From contig NC_019738.1 of assembly GCF_000317515.1 (NCBI RefSeq), positions 6,412,001 to 6,476,000 of the forward strand: 64,000 nt of DNA, written 5' to 3'. The stretch's first letter is position 1; every line of letters begins with the position of its first letter. Below are positions 34,765 to 44,095 of the stretch, piece by piece. A program made the translations under genes and the position numbers. The notes beneath the pieces were generated by a model. That model did no database searches. It saw only the letters and a program-made list of their open reading frames with translations, and had not been told where the DNA came from. Source of the DNA: Allocoleopsis franciscana PCC 7113 (lineage in GTDB: Bacteria; Cyanobacteriota; Cyanobacteriia; Cyanobacteriales; Coleofasciculaceae).

Positions 34765-35760
34765 CTAATTTTTGCCGCTACCCATCAAGTACAGTAATGC
34801 CATCCGCACCGCAACACCACTCGTTACTTGCTGAGAAATCAGACTAAACTCTGGATCGTCCATCAAGTCAGAGCTAACTTCTACCCCTCGGTTGACCGGG
34901 CCTGGGTGGAGAATTTTAACATCGGGTTTGCACAGTTTTAAGCGATCGCGTGTAATTCCAAAATGTTGATGGTATTCTCGTAAACTTGGCAACAAATGTG
35001 AGGTCATGCGCTCTTTTTGTAGCCGTAAAGTCATCACAAAATCGGCATCTTTCAATGCGGGTTCGAGTTCCCAGTGGAGAAAAATATTCCGATTGGGTAG
35101 GGAAGAATCTCCAATTTGAGCCAACAACTTAGGGAGTAGTGTTGGTGGGCCTGCCAGATGCACTTCGGCCTTGCTAGATGTCAAACTCCAGATATTAGAA
35201 CGGGCAACCCGTGAGTGCAAAATGTCCCCCACAATCGCAATCTTTTTCCCCGCTAAAAGCCCTAATCGAGGATATTCAAAATCAATTAGAGATGTAATCG
35301 TAAACAGGTCAAGCAAACCTTGGGAGGGATGTTCGTGCTGTCCATCGCCCGCATTGAGGATGCTGACTCGGACACCAAGTTGATTCATTTCAGCCGCGAT
35401 CGCATGGGGTACCCCAGCTTCCCGATGGCGAATCACCATCATATCCGCTCCCATTGCCAGATAGGTCTTCGCCGTATCCAGAATGGTTTCCCCTTTGGTT
35501 AGGGAAGAGGTACCCGCAGCAAAATTGAGCGTATCGGCAGACAGACGCCTTGCCGCCAACTCAAAACTACTGCGAGTTCTCGTCGAGGGTTCAAAGAACA
35601 GATTGGCAACCACTTGCCCCTGCAACGCGGGTACCTTTTTCGTTCGCGTTGAGAGTACCTCCCGAAAGCTAGCAGCCGTTTGCAAGACTGTATCGAATTC
35701 TGCGGGTGTGAAATCAGCCAACCCAAGAACGTGGCGGCGTGTCCAAACGGTAGTAGCCAT
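34765..35760 (-). CDS. pyrB: Aspartate carbamoyltransferase catalytic subunit
   Basis: 331 aa, cytoplasmic. Committed step of pyrimidine synthesis: carbamoyl phosphate + L-aspartate to carbamoyl aspartate. The carbamoyl-phosphate loop [11 protein letters not shown] (59-69), [11 protein letters not shown] (144-154) and the late [10 protein letters not shown] motif are all present. Length is slightly above the E. coli catalytic chain (311 aa) and near other cyanobacterial enzymes. No regulatory pyrI gene follows. The degenerate dihydroorotase and the truncated pyrC nearby make a scattered pyrimidine locus; PyrB may complex with the inactive dihydroorotase-like protein (inference). ATG start. 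Confidence 0.96.
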   Translation of the reverse strand: MATTVWTRRHVLGLADFTPAEFDTVLQTAASFREVLSTRTKKVPALQGQVVANLFFEPSTRTRSSFELAARRLSADTLNFAAGTSSLTKGETILDTAKTYLAMGADMMVIRHREAGVPHAIAAEMNQLGVRVSILNAGDGQHEHPSQGLLDLFTITSLIDFEYPRLGLLAGKKIAIVGDILHSRVARSNIWSLTSSKAEVHLAGPPTLLPKLLAQIGDSSLPNRNIFLHWELEPALKDADFVMTLRLQKERMTSHLLPSLREYHQHFGITRDRLKLCKPDVKILHPGPVNRGVEVSSDLMDDPEFSLISQQVTSGVAVRMALLYLMGSGKN

Positions 35761-35927
35761 AGAGATGGGTTAAAACTAACTATTAGCCAACATACCGCGA
35801 TCGAGGGAGTTTCAGCGCGGTTCATCTTTAGGATTTAACCAAACCGTTATGGCGTAAGCTAATCAGCATTTAAATCGCATCATCTCTTTTGCCCAGCACC
35901 TCTGCACCTGTGCACCCCCGCTCCCGA

Positions 35928-37283
35928 TTAGGGGTTCAAATGCATAACCTTTAAGGAAAACGAAATCAGCGAGAGGAAAATTATAAACCCAACAGCATCT
36001 AGCATGGTGGTGAGTAGGGGGCCGCTAATCAGTGCGGGATCGAGTTTGAGTCGTTTCATCGCCATGGGTAACAATGTTCCTAGGGTCACAGCCACAAAGA
36101 CATTCATCGCCATAACTGTCCCTGCTACTAAGGCCACCCAACGTTCTTGGGGTGCGGCCCAAATTAAGGAGAGGGCAATCATGGTGAGACCTAAGCATAG
36201 GGCAGTACCCAAACCGGCCAGAATTTCTTTGCGTAGAATCTTCAGGGTATCTTTGGGGGTGACCTCGCCCACACCGAGTCCTCGGATGGTTACCGTTAAC
36301 GCTTGAATGCCCACGGTGCCCCCTGTGTTGGAAAAAATAGGCATGATTACGGCTAACACAGGTACCAGGGAAATCACTTTTTGAAAGGGTGCGATCGCAC
36401 TCGCCGCTCCGATGTACAATCCCATCACACCCACAAGCCAGGGTAGGCGCTTGCGAATGGTGATCCAGGGAGGAGACAATGCCGCTTCATCTCCACCACT
36501 TACCCCTGCCAATTTCTGAATATCTTCTGTCGCTTCTTCCTCCAAAATGTCCACGACATCATCAATTGTGACAATCCCCACCAAACGGTCTTCGCGGTCA
36601 ACCACAGGCAAAGCCAGCAAGTCATAGCGCTTCATAAGTTGGGCGACTTCTTCCTGAGGCATGTCGGTGCGGGTTTTAATCAGGCGATCGCTGGCAATAT
36701 CGTGGATCAGGGCATTAGGCAGCGAAAATAACAGTTGCCGTAGGGATACAACCTGAACGAGTTTGTGGTTGTCATCGGTGACGTAGGCGTAGTAAATTGT
36801 TTCCTTATCTTGGTCAGTCAGGCGGATCTTATTGAGGGCTTCTTCAACCGTTAAGCCTCCCCGTAACTGCACGAATTCCGTCGTCATCACACGTCCGGCA
36901 GTGCCTTCGGCATAGCCTAAAATCATCGCCGTCGCTTGACGTTCAGCGGCACTGAGTCGTTGCAAAAGCCGCTTGACTACCCCAGCCGGTAATTCATCAA
37001 ATAATTCTGCCCGGTCATCGGGACTCATTGCCTCGACAATCTGAAAAACCTGGGTATCGTGTAGGGCACCAATCAGTTCTTCTTGAATCTCCGGTGGTAA
37101 ATATTCAAACACACCGATCGCTTGATCTTTCTGGAGAATGCGAAAAGCGATCGCTCTGCGTTCCGGAGATAAATCGGAAATAAATTCGCCTACATCTACC
37201 TCTGGCAAGCGATTCAGGGCAGTTTTGAGCTGGTTTAAATCGGCAACATCAAAGAGTGTATTGCGAACATCTTGAGTAAGCAT
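35928..37283 (-). CDS. mgtE: MgtE-type magnesium channel
   Basis: 451 aa from ATG 37283, which has a strong AGGAGG five to six bases upstream; a GTG 16 codons earlier is in frame but lacks support. Order: cytoplasmic MgtE N domain of short helical repeats (about 20-130), a CBS pair (about 135-255, TTEFVQLRGGLTVEEAL ... GIVTIDDVVDILEEE) that closes the pore when Mg2+ is plentiful, a plug helix, then five transmembrane helices (about 285-450) with the pore motif PIFSNTGGTVGIQALT. Full length and intact. No M-box-like riboswitch could be recognised upstream. Confidence 0.95.
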   Translation of the reverse strand: MLTQDVRNTLFDVADLNQLKTALNRLPEVDVGEFISDLSPERRAIAFRILQKDQAIGVFEYLPPEIQEELIGALHDTQVFQIVEAMSPDDRAELFDELPAGVVKRLLQRLSAAERQATAMILGYAEGTAGRVMTTEFVQLRGGLTVEEALNKIRLTDQDKETIYYAYVTDDNHKLVQVVSLRQLLFSLPNALIHDIASDRLIKTRTDMPQEEVAQLMKRYDLLALPVVDREDRLVGIVTIDDVVDILEEEATEDIQKLAGVSGGDEAALSPPWITIRKRLPWLVGVMGLYIGAASAIAPFQKVISLVPVLAVIMPIFSNTGGTVGIQALTVTIRGLGVGEVTPKDTLKILRKEILAGLGTALCLGLTMIALSLIWAAPQERWVALVAGTVMAMNVFVAVTLGTLLPMAMKRLKLDPALISGPLLTTMLDAVGFIIFLSLISFSLKVMHLNP

Positions 37284-38557
37284 AAAACCTCCTAATTCTC
37301 CCTCATGCAGGAGAGAAGGCTCATCCAGCACTCAGGCAGTTACTACTGTTCAAAAATGGACTTCGATCCATAGAATCGATAACAATTAAGGCTGGCAATT
37401 GCCATCATTACCAGTAGGCAGCTCGTCCAGATAACGTTCGCAATGGCAGGATTGGGTAGTCAATCATTGGGTACATTTGTCGTTACTTTAGGCTAGTGAT
37501 TGATGTTTTTTTTGAGTCAAGCGATATAGAAGTCACCCGATTTAAAAAATGGCAAATATTACCAGTTCCAGAGGTACCAGCAGTATCTGACAAGAGGAGA
37601 GGAATTTTACCGGTTTCAGATCTTTGTGAAATCGTGCTGCTTCAAATCAATCGGCAGGCATCAACGGTTTTACAGTGAACAGATTAAATAGTACATACCA
37701 GATGGTTTCTAACATCATCAGGACGCTAGAAGGAATTGGTAATCATTCTTCAATCTGAGTCAGATCGAGAAGCAATACAGGAAACAAATTTCCTCCTTAA
37801 TTTGACATAATCCGATGTCAGAGAGTGAACCGTTTGTTGTCTGAATCACTTTCGGTGGACAATCATTAAAGTTTTGATTGACCTAATCCTCGCTCAGCGA
37901 ATGAAAGAGCGATGCCCCATTCGTTCACTTCATAGATAGTGTCAGGTGGAAAGATGGGGGGACAGGGAAATAGCCAGAATAAAATACTGCACCCTTCAAT
38001 AGAGGCGGCGGTGCGCGGTGCACGATGCATCCTGAGGAACTCTATTCGGCTCTTTTAAAAGCGCCAGCGCTTTTCACCTAACTTCTAGGGTAGTGCCGCA
38101 ACACTATTTTCCCCACCTAAAGCGAATAAGCCCAGAAATTCCGTAGCTGTTACTGAATTTCAAGGATTTCAGCCACTTTAGCGCCCCCATCCTCCCACTC
38201 AAGGAGGGTTAGGGGGATATGGGTATAAGCCCCGTTCCCACTTGAACTGAAAAGAATCAGCCAAGTGCGACAGTATAAAACAACTGTCCTGAGTCAACAT
38301 AAAACCCCCTTCAGCTCCCTCGCGCTGGGAGCCTTGGCTCTCTATGCGCTCAGGAGCTTGCTACTACCGCTACTACCAATGGATGGACTTCGGTCCATAA
38401 AAACCACAGAAATCTTCACTGATATCGCGTCAAGACATCAGTAAGTCAATATTAGCCTCTAAGAGTTACATTTCTCAATCCGGGATTGGAAATTTTGACG
38501 TTGGTTTTCGGTTCCAGTCCCTGCCTACAAAACCTTTCTTATACAAATTGTTTAGCG
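37284..38557. other. 1.27-kb gene-poor stretch with hairpin repeats
   Basis: No supported gene; a 60-codon frame at 37496-37678 has no ribosome site. Two copies of a small hairpin are present: ATGGA-CTTCGA-TCCAT at 37356-37371 and ATGGAC-TTCG-GTCCAT at 38383-38398. A second GC-rich dyad (CCCCC...CCTCC...GGAGG...GGGGG) lies at 38184-38216 and resembles dispersed cyanobacterial repeats. The stretch separates mgtE and the lipoprotein gene. Confidence 0.5.
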
Positions 38558-39157
38558 ATGAACCCTCTCAGAAAATACCTAGCCCCCCTCATAACTGGAC
38601 TAATCGTTCTGAGTCTCAGTAGTTGTACCTCTTCTCCCACCAATCGCCAAAGTGACAAGGCAAACTCACCAACCCAAGAGATGGGTAATGTGCCTTCTAC
38701 AACATTGTCTGCCAGATCCGCTACAACACCAGCTCAACCCCAGGTGCAAACGCCTGTCACCCGTCAACCCTCAAACACGACTGGCTCGATTGCCCAAGCG
38801 AAGGATACAGTTACCCTCACCATCTATCAAGCTGATAATCAGTGTCAGACTCTGGTTCCTGAAAAAGTAGCGGTTCCAGCCACTCGTGTTGTCGATACGG
38901 CTGTGGGAGAAGTTTTAAAGCAAGCTGACTCCGGCGATTTTGATCTAGCAGGATATCGTGTCCAAGTTAACTCCAATAGTGGTGTTGCTACCGTCGATTT
39001 CCGCTTGTCACCCAATTCTCGGCGACAGTTTGTTTCTCTCTCTAGCTGCGAACAGTTTGCCCTTTTTGGCAGCCTTCGTAAAACCTTAACTACTAATTCT
39101 CAACTCAAGATTAAGAATGTTCGCTTCACACAGCAAGGGCAAGAAATTGTGATTTAA
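38558..39157 (+). CDS. GerMN-like lipoprotein
   Basis: 199 aa from ATG 38558; the frame continues upstream but only this ATG begins a lipoprotein signal (MNPLRKYLAPLITGLIVLSL followed by the lipobox SSC). A Ser/Thr/Pro/Gln-rich linker (25-80) leads to a globular domain: VTLTIYQADNQCQTLVPEKVAVPA ... DTAVGEVLKQADSGDFDLAGYRVQVNSNSGVATVDFRLSPNSR ... GSLRKTLTTNSQLKIKNVRF, fitting the GerMN fold found in spore-germination GerM and many lipoproteins of non-sporulating bacteria. Anchored by lipid on the outer face of the plasma membrane or in the outer membrane. Function in cyanobacteria unknown. Confidence 0.7.
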   Translation: MNPLRKYLAPLITGLIVLSLSSCTSSPTNRQSDKANSPTQEMGNVPSTTLSARSATTPAQPQVQTPVTRQPSNTTGSIAQAKDTVTLTIYQADNQCQTLVPEKVAVPATRVVDTAVGEVLKQADSGDFDLAGYRVQVNSNSGVATVDFRLSPNSRRQFVSLSSCEQFALFGSLRKTLTTNSQLKIKNVRFTQQGQEIVI

Positions 39158-39176
39158 CAATGGGTGTGGTGGCTAT

Positions 39177-39779
39177 TCACACTTTAGAAACGGCTGAACA
39201 ATCTTTTAAATACCATCGCCAAGGCAAATCCGCTCCTTTTGACAACCCAATTCGGGTGGTCTGAATCAAGTTAGGGATAAATTGCGGTGGACGGTGCTCT
39301 AACCACAGGGGTTGACCGGGTTGTAAAACTTGATCATTTAACGTCAAGTTAATTTGCAAGACCTTGCAGAGCTTACCAGGTCCCGCCGCGACGCGATGCT
39401 GTTTTGCTCCTTCGTGCGGTTCTACCCAACTGGGTATGGACTGTAACTGCAAAGCGCGAATCAAGACCGCACTGCCAATGTCTTCTTGGTCTGTAACAAT
39501 ATTCAGGCAATAGTAGACTCCGTAAATTAAATAAACATAAGTGCGACCCGCAGGCCCAAACATCGCCCCGTTGCGTTGTGTGCGACGCCGATAAGCATGA
39601 CAGGCTGGGTCGTTAGGACCATAGGCTTCAGTTTCCACAATCATTCCCCGGAGGAGGGTGCCATCACTAAACTGGCGCACCAATATACAACCCACTAAAT
39701 CGGGGGCCACTTCAGGAGATAGACGGGCGAGCCAATTCGGTTCTACAATTTGAGCTGATGGTAAGTGAAAATTCATCAT
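39177..39779 (-). CDS. mpg: 3-methyladenine DNA glycosylase (AAG/Mpg family)
   Basis: 200 aa, monofunctional base-excision enzyme that removes alkylated purines. The family signature GMIVETEAYGPNDPACHAYRRRTQRN (in parts: VETEAY, DPACHA) holds the catalytic Glu, followed by FGPAGRTYVYLIYGVYYCLN, where the Tyr intercalates into DNA, and VAAGPGKLCKVLQI. Length is normal. Two consecutive ATG codons open the frame (39779 or 39776). Convergent with the lipoprotein gene, 19 bp between stops. Confidence 0.92.
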   Translation of the reverse strand: MMNFHLPSAQIVEPNWLARLSPEVAPDLVGCILVRQFSDGTLLRGMIVETEAYGPNDPACHAYRRRTQRNGAMFGPAGRTYVYLIYGVYYCLNIVTDQEDIGSAVLIRALQLQSIPSWVEPHEGAKQHRVAAGPGKLCKVLQINLTLNDQVLQPGQPLWLEHRPPQFIPNLIQTTRIGLSKGADLPWRWYLKDCSAVSKV

Positions 39780-39833
39780 TAAAAAGCCCTGAAGTCCCTC
39801 GATGGGATCAATAGAGAGGAGGTTATTAAATCC

Positions 39834-39956
39834 ATGGATGTCAAATTGATTTTAGTGATACTGACCATTGTTTTTACGGTGTCATCCCTAATTTTCGGCA
39901 CAAAAAACGGATTCTACGATTCCGACAATTATCACGGTAACGGTTCTGCCCACTAA
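39834..39956 (+). CDS. Small single-pass membrane protein, NdhP-like
   Basis: 40 aa: one N-terminal transmembrane helix (MDVKLILVILTIVFTVSSLI), then GTKNGFYDSDNYHGNGSAH. A clear AGGAGG ribosome site lies 11 bases before the ATG. The length, the single helix and the polar YDSDNYHGNG tail agree with my recollection of the cyanobacterial NDH-1 subunit NdhP (sml0013 type), which stabilises the large NDH-1 complex for cyclic electron flow. That match is from memory and not verified; NdhQ or another small thylakoid protein is the alternative. The gene is divergent from the glycosylase gene. Confidence 0.6.
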   Translation: MDVKLILVILTIVFTVSSLIFGTKNGFYDSDNYHGNGSAH

Positions 39957-40139
39957 GATTTTGAGCTAACAGGCTGGAGTCTTAGCTGCATCCCAACTCT
40001 CACCGCGCTGGGATAGATGCTTACTGAACACAAGAGACTCATGACCTTTGTTCCGGTTCGATTTCTCTGCCCTAGAAAACGTGAGCAATGCCAAATCTTT
40101 ATCCTATAACTACAAAAAAATCTGGTAAAATGGATACTG

Positions 40140-40461
40140 AATAGCTAGTCGCTGGCCTGCGAGGCAGGTAGAAACCCAACCGAGGTTTAACTCCTCTCAG
40201 CAGCTCCTATAGAGATGCTAGGAGTAAGAGCAGACAAGGGCGAGAGTTCAGGAAGGGGAATAAGAGAACAAGTCTTCCCAGAACAACAACCGATTAGATA
40301 TAGCCGATAGCGTTAGCAATAGCCTAGTGGTAGTAACAGCAGCAGACATTGGCGTGTCGCTAGCGTTTACCCCTGGTGCGTCGAGATATGGGGTGGTTGT
40401 CAAAATCCCTAGGAATATCACCTTGTTGGGTCATAATGCTTTGGGTTATGCGTCAACAAGA
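40140..40461 (+). ncRNA. Candidate HEARO RNA (IscB omega RNA), ORF-less
   Basis: A structured, stop-rich stretch. Successive hairpins: CCTGC-GAG-GCAGG (about 40156-40168), CTCCTA/TAGGAG around 40205-40225, a GCGTTAGC/GCTAGCG pair, and finally GGAATATCACC (40412-40422) leading straight into CTTGTTG...CAACAAG (40422-40460) with inner CATAA/TTATG. That ending resembles the 3-prime part of known IscB omega RNAs as I remember them (a GGAACAATCACC-type string followed by a hairpin). HEARO RNAs occur in cyanobacteria without their nuclease gene. No iscB ORF follows; only a possible decayed start (CTGGACACCGAGAAA, Leu-Asp-Thr-Glu-Lys) lies at 40599-40613 behind a GGAGGAG. Boundaries are approximate. 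Confidence 0.45.
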
Positions 40462-40677
40462 ATGTAGCTGAGCGGAGCGCTAGCGTGTTTGGGTCAGGTA
40501 GAGCCTGTCTGTAGAACACCAACGTGTTATATGATGCGTCAGTCAACAGCTCTGGAGGAGGAGAGAATAAGTCATCTGTAGTCAGTTGTTCCAACTCACT
40601 GGACACCGAGAAAGGGAATGATTAACCCAATAGCAATTGCAAATAGCTGATTATTGAGTGCGACTCTCTGACCGTTC

Positions 40678-42315
40678 ATGAGCCATCAACATCCAATGGC
40701 ATCCTATGTTGAAGATGATCAATTAGTTTGTTTCCCCTATGCAGTAGGTCATGGTGCTGAGGGCGTTTGTTTATTGGTGCAGATGGGGCCACACCGCATT
40801 CTTCTCGACTGCGGATTAGAGAACATTTCACCCCTACAATCTAGCTCCAAGCCTCCCGCCGATTTAGTCTTGTGCAGCCACGCCCACTCCGATCATGCTC
40901 AGGGATTGCTGGCTCTTCACCAAGCCTTTCCCCAGTTACCCATCTACGCCAGCGAGGTAACCACTCAACTTTTGCCCCTCAATTGGTCGGAGTTGCCGCC
41001 CCAGAAAATTCCCCATTTCTGCCAAGCATTACCTTGGCGATCGCCGGTGGAATTTTGCGACGGATTGAGTGCAGAATTATTTCCGGCGGGACACCTGCCT
41101 GGAGCCGCTGCTTTCTTGCTCACTTATACTACACCCAAAAAAACCTACCGACTGTTTTATACCGGTGACTTTTTCCTATCCAACTCGCGGCTGGTAGAAG
41201 GATTATCGATTGAGTCCTTACGGGGAATGCAGCCTGATGTACTGATTGTGGAAGGGACTTACGGCTCAGCTCGGCATCCGCACCGACGACAACAGGAAAA
41301 TCAGTTAGTAGAGCGTATCGATCAGGCGATCGCTCAAAAATACTCGGTCTTGCTACCTGTACCCACCTTGGGGTTAGGTCAAGAAATCTTAATGCTTCTA
41401 CGCAGTCATCACCACTTTACAGGACGTAACCTCGATATTTGGGTTGAGGGAACCGTCGTGGATGGTTGTAATGCCTACTTGGAACTATTGCCTCATTTCC
41501 CCACATCCGTACAAAACTTTGCCCGCCATCAACCCCTGTTTTGGGATGAGCGAGTACGTCCTCGTGTCCGACTGTTGGATGAGCGGCAACTCGCTTCGAT
41601 CGGTCAGTCTCCCTGTATTGTGATCACCGATGAAACGGCTGATGTCAGCGATTACTGGCACCCAGAAGCCAGCCCTCCCGTCATCCTGCGACCGGATCAT
41701 CCTAGATATCCGACGAGAGACAACATTGAGCTAGCGGATGTTGAAACTTATCTACTGGCTCAACATGGCGATCGCTTGGGAACGACTCAGTTGATTCATA
41801 ATCTCCGTCCCCAGCACGTCATTTTTATTCACGGTTCTCCGACTTACCTCGCCGATCTAACTGGCTTAGAGGAGTTACAAAATCGATACCACCTCCATTC
41901 TCCATCTGCCGGAACTTTAGTAGAATTACCGATTGGTGAAACATTTATCCAACCGGCAGCACCCGCCGAAGCCAACTACGAAGGTGAGCTAACCGAGTTA
42001 GGAACGGTGGTCACAGTCACGCTCCCAGAAGCGATCGCGGCTGACCCTCGCTGGCAAGATTTTGCCGATACGGGTTTGGTCGAAGCCCGCTGGCAGGGAC
42101 CAGAACTGGTATTGAGGGGATTGTCCCAACGAGAACTCCTCACTCAAGCGAGCAATACCAGAGTGCCGATGAACATCGATTGCTGTGGGAATTGCCGTCA
42201 CCAACGAGGGCAGCGCTGCTGGAATCCCGCTTCTCCTCTCTACGGTTTTAAGGTGACACCGGAGGGGTATTGTCCAGTGTTTGAAGCGGCAGAACCCCCC
42301 TCGTCAGCCTCTTAG
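40678..42315 (+). CDS. MBL-fold metallo-hydrolase, beta-CASP-like, with C-terminal Cys cluster
   Basis: 545 aa. The N-terminal metallo-beta-lactamase domain has the two-metal motif CSHAHSDHAQG (H68, H70, D72, H73), AGHLPGAAAF and YTGDF. A middle region (about 215-400) resembles the beta-CASP insert of RNA-processing nucleases (VEGTYG, LLPVPTLGLGQEILMLL) and a late IHGSPTYL supplies the last metal His. After it comes a 60-residue linker and a Cys-rich end (DCCGNCRHQRGQRCWNP ... GYCPVFE), a likely zinc or Fe-S site not usual for RNase J. It is a cyanobacterial member of the RNA/DNA-processing MBL group; substrate unknown. ATG 40678, with a second ATG six codons in. Confidence 0.82.
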   Translation: MSHQHPMASYVEDDQLVCFPYAVGHGAEGVCLLVQMGPHRILLDCGLENISPLQSSSKPPADLVLCSHAHSDHAQGLLALHQAFPQLPIYASEVTTQLLPLNWSELPPQKIPHFCQALPWRSPVEFCDGLSAELFPAGHLPGAAAFLLTYTTPKKTYRLFYTGDFFLSNSRLVEGLSIESLRGMQPDVLIVEGTYGSARHPHRRQQENQLVERIDQAIAQKYSVLLPVPTLGLGQEILMLLRSHHHFTGRNLDIWVEGTVVDGCNAYLELLPHFPTSVQNFARHQPLFWDERVRPRVRLLDERQLASIGQSPCIVITDETADVSDYWHPEASPPVILRPDHPRYPTRDNIELADVETYLLAQHGDRLGTTQLIHNLRPQHVIFIHGSPTYLADLTGLEELQNRYHLHSPSAGTLVELPIGETFIQPAAPAEANYEGELTELGTVVTVTLPEAIAADPRWQDFADTGLVEARWQGPELVLRGLSQRELLTQASNTRVPMNIDCCGNCRHQRGQRCWNPASPLYGFKVTPEGYCPVFEAAEPPSSAS

Positions 42316-42363
42316 TGCGGCTTTTGTCCGAGTTAAACTTTGTTTAGCTTAAGTCTTTTTTTT

Positions 42364-42461
42364 CTTCTGCCTTCTGCCTTCTGCCTTCTGCCTTCTGCCT
42401 TCTGCCTTCTGCCTTCTGCCTTCTGCCTTCTGCCTTCTGCCTTCTGCCTTCTGCCTTCTGC
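42364..42461. repeat. Heptanucleotide tandem array, 14 perfect copies of CTTCTGC
   Basis: Fourteen uninterrupted 7-bp units, the STRR type known in filamentous cyanobacteria. It starts 49 bp after the MBL gene. On the opposite strand it opens a spurious frame repeating RRQKAEG. Degenerate relatives occur near 310, 13,920, 46,690 and 55,790. Confidence 0.97.
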
Positions 42462-42755
42462 CTTATCGCCACTAAAAAAGGGGTAGTTAACCCGGATTTG
42501 GTATGAAGCCTGAGAGATCGACCCTGACTCAAACGCCTAACCCAATATTTAACCCAGTGTAGAAGGTTCCACACTGGGTTCAAGGCAGGATTACACGAGT
42601 TCTTAGGGTTTCTTGAACCTAGAATGGCTCTAACCCTTGCTATTGGGTAAGAAAGTCCACTGCGGATTCAGGCAATCCTGTATGTAGGTTTTTAGAGTCT
42701 TCAAAAACGCTTGATTTGAAATTTTGGGCAACCAACAAGCGACTCGTTTTTTAAT

Positions 42756-43067
42756 CTAGTCTAGATTCGAGTCTTGGGAACGCGGGTGAATTTGTTCAGC
42801 TTCCGGGCAATCGTCAGAAACCAAGGGTTCAAAGTTTCCTCTTGGCACAGAAGCTAGTTTCTGTGTTACAGAACCAATACTTTCCAGGCGAACCATTTCT
42901 TCCCAGGAACTGATTTCGTCTTCTTCCTCCGTTTCGTAACGAATGGTAACTAAATCGCCTTCTATATCAACAATTCGAGCGCGTTCAATCCAACGTTGCT
43001 GGTCCCGCAAGAAAACACAGATTTCACGACCATCGCAACAAAGTTGATAAATCTTGCGGTGTAGCAT
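42756..43067 (-). CDS. Conserved cyanobacterial protein (DUF6679-like)
   Basis: 103 aa from ATG 43067 (MLHRKIYQLCCDGREICVFL), with AGGAG nine bases upstream. A longer frame adds 61 residues with poor coding character, so I take the shorter start. The core (DQQRWIERARIVDIEGDLVTIRYETEEEDEISSWEEMVRLESIGSV) looks like a small SH3/Tudor-like beta barrel with an acidic loop. I recall this family as DUF6679, present across cyanobacteria (from memory). The tail (SDDCPEAEQIHPRSQDSNLD) is disordered. Function unknown; no operon partner. Confidence 0.7.
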   Translation of the reverse strand: MLHRKIYQLCCDGREICVFLRDQQRWIERARIVDIEGDLVTIRYETEEEDEISSWEEMVRLESIGSVTQKLASVPRGNFEPLVSDDCPEAEQIHPRSQDSNLD

Positions 43068-43779
43068 ATTTGGCTTCTCCTGAGCAAATAACTCTTCCAA
43101 TATGTATGTGAAGAAGCAAGCCGTTCCAGTTATAGGGGATACAGCTTCCTTGTGAGCTTGACGGGGGTCTAACCCAGTGGGTTTCTCACCGCCAAAGGTA
43201 AGATGCCTTAACGCTCTTTCCCCATAAGTGCTTAAAAGTTTGGCTTGCATTCAACAGCAATCTTGAGAGTGACTTTAGTACCTTCAACGATGGAAAGCAA
43301 CTAGGGGCATCCTTATTCAAGTGTACGAGCAGTTAGTAAAACTCTTGGCAAGGCAATGATGGAGAGCAATTTGCCCTGTGATCCGATAGGAATTTTTAAC
43401 AGATGGGTATCGGCAGGGAGCCGGGATTGTTTTAAGGCACAAATGAATTCCGCCATTGCGACAAGCGCACTCTTCCCAGGTGAAAAACCCTGGTCTACTA
43501 GGGGTACATAGATATCTGATGTATTCAGACATAGCTATTGTGACATACTCCTCATGCTATCTGCTGGACATGAGGAAAAGGTTTCTGATATTTTTCCTCA
43601 AAGCCAACTCCCACAGGGCAATCGCCACGCTGATTTTGACGCATAATCATCTTCAGGAGCGTTTTTTGTAACAACTCCAGCAGACAGCTCCGTTGAAAAC
43701 CCTACATGATGAACACTCTGGTGATGTCTGAGGTCATGAACCGTTACTCAAGCAAAAGCTATTGAACAGCTTTCCCGCC
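43068..43779. other. Intergenic stretch, no gene supported
   Basis: 712 bp. Two overlapping opposite-strand frames of 71 codons (43317-43532 minus, 43456-43671 plus) have no ribosome site and odd composition; I do not accept them. Nothing else recognised. Confidence 0.4.
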
Positions 43780-43989
43780 TTAGCGGTGGCTAGGCATCAA
43801 TGTCATGACGCTGTTCCCACTAGCCTCTCGCTGAATTCGACCAGAATCCACGGCCTCGTAGAGAGCTCTCAGCGCTTCCAAATCTGATGCTTCGTAACCT
43901 TTCATTTCCATTACCTGACGGATTAAACCTTCAGAAGCCACACTGAGACAACCCGTTTGAAAAGCTGATTGGACAAGCGTGCGAATCAT
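43780..43989 (-). CDS. Small conserved hypothetical protein
   Basis: 69 aa, soluble, helical: MIRTLVQSAFQTGCLSVASE, GLIRQVMEMKGYEASDLEAL, RALYEAVDSGRIQREASGNS. The regular helical periodicity and normal codon use support a real gene; I believe similar short proteins occur in other cyanobacteria but cannot name a family. ATG start with a weak GGGA upstream. Its upstream region, shared with the divergent epimerase gene, carries a CRP-type palindrome about 107 nt from the start. Confidence 0.6.
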   Translation of the reverse strand: MIRTLVQSAFQTGCLSVASEGLIRQVMEMKGYEASDLEALRALYEAVDSGRIQREASGNSVMTLMPSHR

Positions 43990-44095
43990 GTTCCCAGAGC
44001 ACTACTGTAGGGGATTATTAACACTATCGTGTTTTTTCGGCCTCTGGGCATTGATTCATGTCAGTCCATAACTGTGATTTTCCACACATTTTTGT

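Noticed and set aside
37496-37678. 60-codon frame in the stretch after mgtE
   Set aside because: No ribosome site and atypical composition; the region otherwise looks non-coding.
40418-40606. 62-aa minus-strand frame starting at GTG
   Set aside because: It is antisense to the structured HEARO-like region and has no ribosome site or recognisable composition.
42364-42461. CRISPR-like repeat array
   Set aside because: Units are 7 bp with no spacers and no cas genes; this is a simple tandem repeat. No CRISPR array was seen elsewhere in the window.
42344-42583. 79-aa frame on the minus strand repeating RRQKAEG
   Set aside because: It is the direct translation of the CTTCTGC array; no ribosome site and no non-repeat domain.
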